This document shows positions 62,408-64,000 of a stretch of 64,000 nt of DNA, piece by piece. The number at the start of each line of letters is the position of its first letter. The first letter of the stretch is position 1. The position numbers and the translations under genes were made by a program. Source of the DNA: Nostoc sp. UHCC 0702. GTDB lineage: Bacteria > Cyanobacteriota > Cyanobacteriia > Cyanobacteriales > Nostocaceae. Below the pieces are notes generated by a model. It saw only the letters and a list, made by a program, of their open reading frames with translations. It did not search any database and was not told the origin of the DNA. The stretch spans positions 7,965,501 through 8,029,500 of the forward strand of contig CP071065.1 in the NCBI GenBank assembly GCA_017164015.1. The letters run 5' to 3'.

Positions 62408-63076
62408 ATGAACACTGAAAATCGGCAACATAATCCTGTTTTGTTAGTACATGGCATTGAGGATACAGGAGCAGTTTTTGACAAAATGGCGGCTCACTTG
62501 AGACAACAGGGGTGGTCTGTGTACACCCTGGATCTCGTGCCCAACAATGGTGATGCGGGTCTTGATGTATTAGCCAAGCAGCTAGCTGATTATGTGGCTG
62601 CCAACTTTGGCTTAGAGCAACCGCTAGATTTGATAGGCTTCAGCATGGGAGGAATTGTCAGCCGTTATTATGTTCAACGGCTGGGAGGTATTAACCGTGT
62701 GCAGCGGTTTATCACTATTTCTTCGCCTCATCATGGAACTGTAATAGCCTATGCTTCCCAGCGTCGTGGTTGTATGCAAATGCGGCCCAACAGCGTTTTT
62801 ATCAAAGATTTAAATTCTGATGCTGCAATGTTAAGGCATCTGAATTTTACGTCTATATGGACACCTTATGATTTAATGATTGTGCCAACGAGTAGTTCAC
62901 AATTGCCGATAGGAAAAGAAGTGATCTTACCAGTTGCACTGCATTCTTGGATGCTGGCAGACTCCAGATGTTTGGCAGCAGTAGCAACTGCCTTAACAGA
63001 ACCGATTAACCCCTATCCCCAATTTGGGTATACTCATAGCTTCCAAAAATCGCCTCTGGGTGGCGGTAATATTTGA
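62408..63076 (+). CDS. Alpha/beta-fold lipase-like hydrolase
   Basis: This 222-residue protein has the oxyanion motif VLLVHGIEDTGAVFDKM (residues 12-28), the nucleophile elbow GFSMGG (Ser near residue 80) and a His in LPVALHSWML, the order of an alpha/beta-hydrolase of the triacylglycerol-lipase (LipA/EstA-like) type. ITISSPHHGT is typical of these lipases. No signal peptide is seen. The 3' end overlaps the convergent VOC gene by 71 bp, an unusually long antisense overlap. Confidence 0.88.
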   Translation: MNTENRQHNPVLLVHGIEDTGAVFDKMAAHLRQQGWSVYTLDLVPNNGDAGLDVLAKQLADYVAANFGLEQPLDLIGFSMGGIVSRYYVQRLGGINRVQRFITISSPHHGTVIAYASQRRGCMQMRPNSVFIKDLNSDAAMLRHLNFTSIWTPYDLMIVPTSSSQLPIGKEVILPVALHSWMLADSRCLAAVATALTEPINPYPQFGYTHSFQKSPLGGGNI

Positions 63077-63437
63077 GTTCTATCAGGTTGTAAAAAGGAT
63101 CTTCTAAAAAGAAAGTGCGATGCTCTAGGGGAGAACCAACAAAGCGATTTTTGGGTTCTTCACGAAAAAGCAGCTGTTGCTGTTGTGCCTTTTTTAGTAA
63201 ATCTTCCCAATCACGCTCTTGGGTAAAAATTAGCCCAAAGTGTCTGGGATAGATAGTGCGTTGGCGTGTTAAATCCTCTCTGGTGACGTGAGCTACCAAT
63301 TGATGACCGTAGAGGTTGAGAATTAAAGCTTGGGGGTTTTCACGACCAGGGATACAACCCAATCCATCGACATAATAAGCCTTTGTCTGAGCAATATCAG
63401 TCACGGGGAAAGCCAGATGAAATAAAGTTTGGCTCAT
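63006..63437 (-). CDS. VOC family protein (glyoxalase-like)
   Basis: This 143-residue vicinal-oxygen-chelate protein begins LFHLAFPVTDIAQTKAYYVD with the first metal-ligand His and includes HFGLIFTQERDWEDLL and FFLEDPFYNLIELKYYRH with a terminal Glu ligand. It resembles small dioxygenase-like proteins of unknown substrate. The C-terminal 23 codons are antisense to the lipase gene. Both genes look intact, so the overlap is real rather than an artefact. Confidence 0.88.
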   Translation of the reverse strand: MSQTLFHLAFPVTDIAQTKAYYVDGLGCIPGRENPQALILNLYGHQLVAHVTREDLTRQRTIYPRHFGLIFTQERDWEDLLKKAQQQQLLFREEPKNRFVGSPLEHRTFFLEDPFYNLIELKYYRHPEAIFGSYEYTQIGDRG

Positions 63438-63782
63438 AGTTAATAGTAAATAGACTCATTGGGGAGCCACTTGCTCCACTTGGGCAAAGAAAAAACACAG
63501 TTAGATTTAATTATGCCCAATTAGTCATTTACCATTTTAGCTAAAACCGACAGAAGCCTCACGTCTGACCCGAAGGGCAGCGTGAGATGAATGACGGGTG
63601 AGTTGAGGACAGTCTTGCGACGGCAGTTGCTACAACGGGGGGCATTGGGGCCCCCTCTGGGGATGGGGGGAGACCCCCGCAACGCACTGCCTCACCAATG
63701 CCAAAGGCGAGGCAGGAAGACATGGAGGAAACGAACAAATTCCATGCTATCCTCTTTTATAGTAAATGTTGTTTGCTCTAAT
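63438..63782. other. Spacer upstream of tnpB with a hairpin and dispersed repeat
   Basis: CTCACG at 63558-63563 pairs with CGTGAG at 63581-63586; the inner CTGACC/GGGCAG can extend the hairpin, with CGAA as the loop. This type of hairpin is known at ends of IS200/IS605-group elements. A GGCAGTTGC…GCAACGCACTGCC repeat follows at 63622-63691, with the GGGGCCCC and GGGGGAGACCCCC palindromes inside. Together these fit the left side of a tnpB element. Confidence 0.55.
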
Positions 63783-64000
63783 ATGTTGAGAGTCGTCAAA
63801 GTCAGGTTATATCCAGATATCCAACAACAGCAGTCACTAGCACAAGCCTTTGGCAGTTGCCGTTGGTTATGGAATTATTGCTTGAATTTGATGAACCAAA
63901 CATACAAAGAAACTGGTAAGGGCTTGTCTGGATACGAAGTCAAAAAGATAATTCCCCAGTTAAAGAAAGAGTATGAGTGGTTATCACTAACTTACTCACA
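63783..64000 (+). CDS. tnpB: TnpB (IS200/IS605-family RNA-guided endonuclease), 5' part, cut by window edge
   Basis: ATG at 63783 opens a frame to the end of the window: MLRVVKVRLYPDIQQQQSLA, FGSCRWLWNYCLNLMNQTY and KLKKEYEWLSLTYS-like residues (QLKKEYEWL). This is the classic N-terminus of TnpB/OrfB proteins: YP…Q…L…F G S C R…WN. The catalytic RuvC motifs would lie beyond the edge, so activity cannot be judged. TnpB proteins are RNA-guided DNA endonucleases encoded by IS200/IS605 and IS607 elements. No tnpA gene is seen upstream, so this may be a tnpB-only element. Confidence 0.85.
   Translation, partial: MLRVVKVRLYPDIQQQQSLAQAFGSCRWLWNYCLNLMNQTYKETGKGLSGYEVKKIIPQLKKEYEWLSLTYS

Noticed and set aside
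1..64000. tRNA or rRNA genes
   Set aside because: I searched by eye for T-loop-like and rRNA core motifs and found none that also formed a plausible cloverleaf.

Overview
The window looks like chromosomal DNA of a filamentous, probably heterocyst-forming cyanobacterium of the Nostoc/Calothrix type. Supporting signs are the many copies of the HIP1 octamer GCGATCGC, heptamer and octamer short tandem arrays (STRR type) in most spacers, and cyanobacterial marker genes: pxcA, ftrV (ferredoxin-thioredoxin reductase variable chain), the clpR-clpP3 pair and a four-helix-bundle S23-like protein. I found no rRNA, tRNA or CRISPR array. The base composition is AT-rich, and genes lie singly or in pairs on both strands with repeat-filled spacers.

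Layout, left to right. 1-9 kb: a 75-bp tandem repeat, purD, a nucleotide-sugar epimerase, a DUF3352 protein and a PhoD-like phosphatase. 8.4-9.7 kb: a decayed accessory patch with an IS630-type transposase remnant, a small double-glycine-leader peptide gene and the severed start of a transporter gene. 9.7-14.6 kb: a methyltransferase and two tandem PBP2 genes. 14.9-19.2 kb: a spermidine/putrescine-type ABC locus (ATPase, binding protein, one permease) with an S23-like gene inserted and an Rpn-family fragment where potC would be expected. 19.3-25 kb: a VOC protein, two tandem VWA proteins, clpR-clpP3 and a DnaJ-TPR protein. 25-36.5 kb: MltA, PxcA, a P-loop UvrD/AddB-like protein, two response regulators, a Crp-family regulator, MutL, a rhodanese-like protein without cysteine and an adenosine deaminase-like protein. 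36.8-43 kb: purA, rplY, a kinase/ATPase fusion, a YdcF protein and ftrV. 44-49 kb: an RND pump and its adaptor. 49-64 kb: a GH116 glucosidase, FtsW, a 1259-residue carbamoyltransferase-methyltransferase fusion, a PAS histidine kinase, an isochorismatase-like protein, a lipase, a VOC protein and the start of a tnpB gene cut by the window edge.

Functional themes are mostly housekeeping: purine synthesis (purD, purA), cell wall and division (two PBP2, MltA, FtsW, YdcF), protein quality control (ClpR/ClpP3, DnaJ), polyamine uptake and DNA repair (mutL). The most unusual aspect is repeat dynamics. At least four small non-autonomous elements with terminal inverted repeats are present, one of them in four copies. 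Short tandem arrays often occur as inverted pairs in spacers. The same arrays have entered several reading frames in frame (RND pump, GH116 enzyme, UvrD/AddB-like protein, MltA C-terminus). The best protein-level curiosities are the carbamoyltransferase-methyltransferase fusion, the orphan double-glycine peptide and several enzyme-family members lacking a catalytic residue (ClpR, rhodanese-like, isochorismatase-like).
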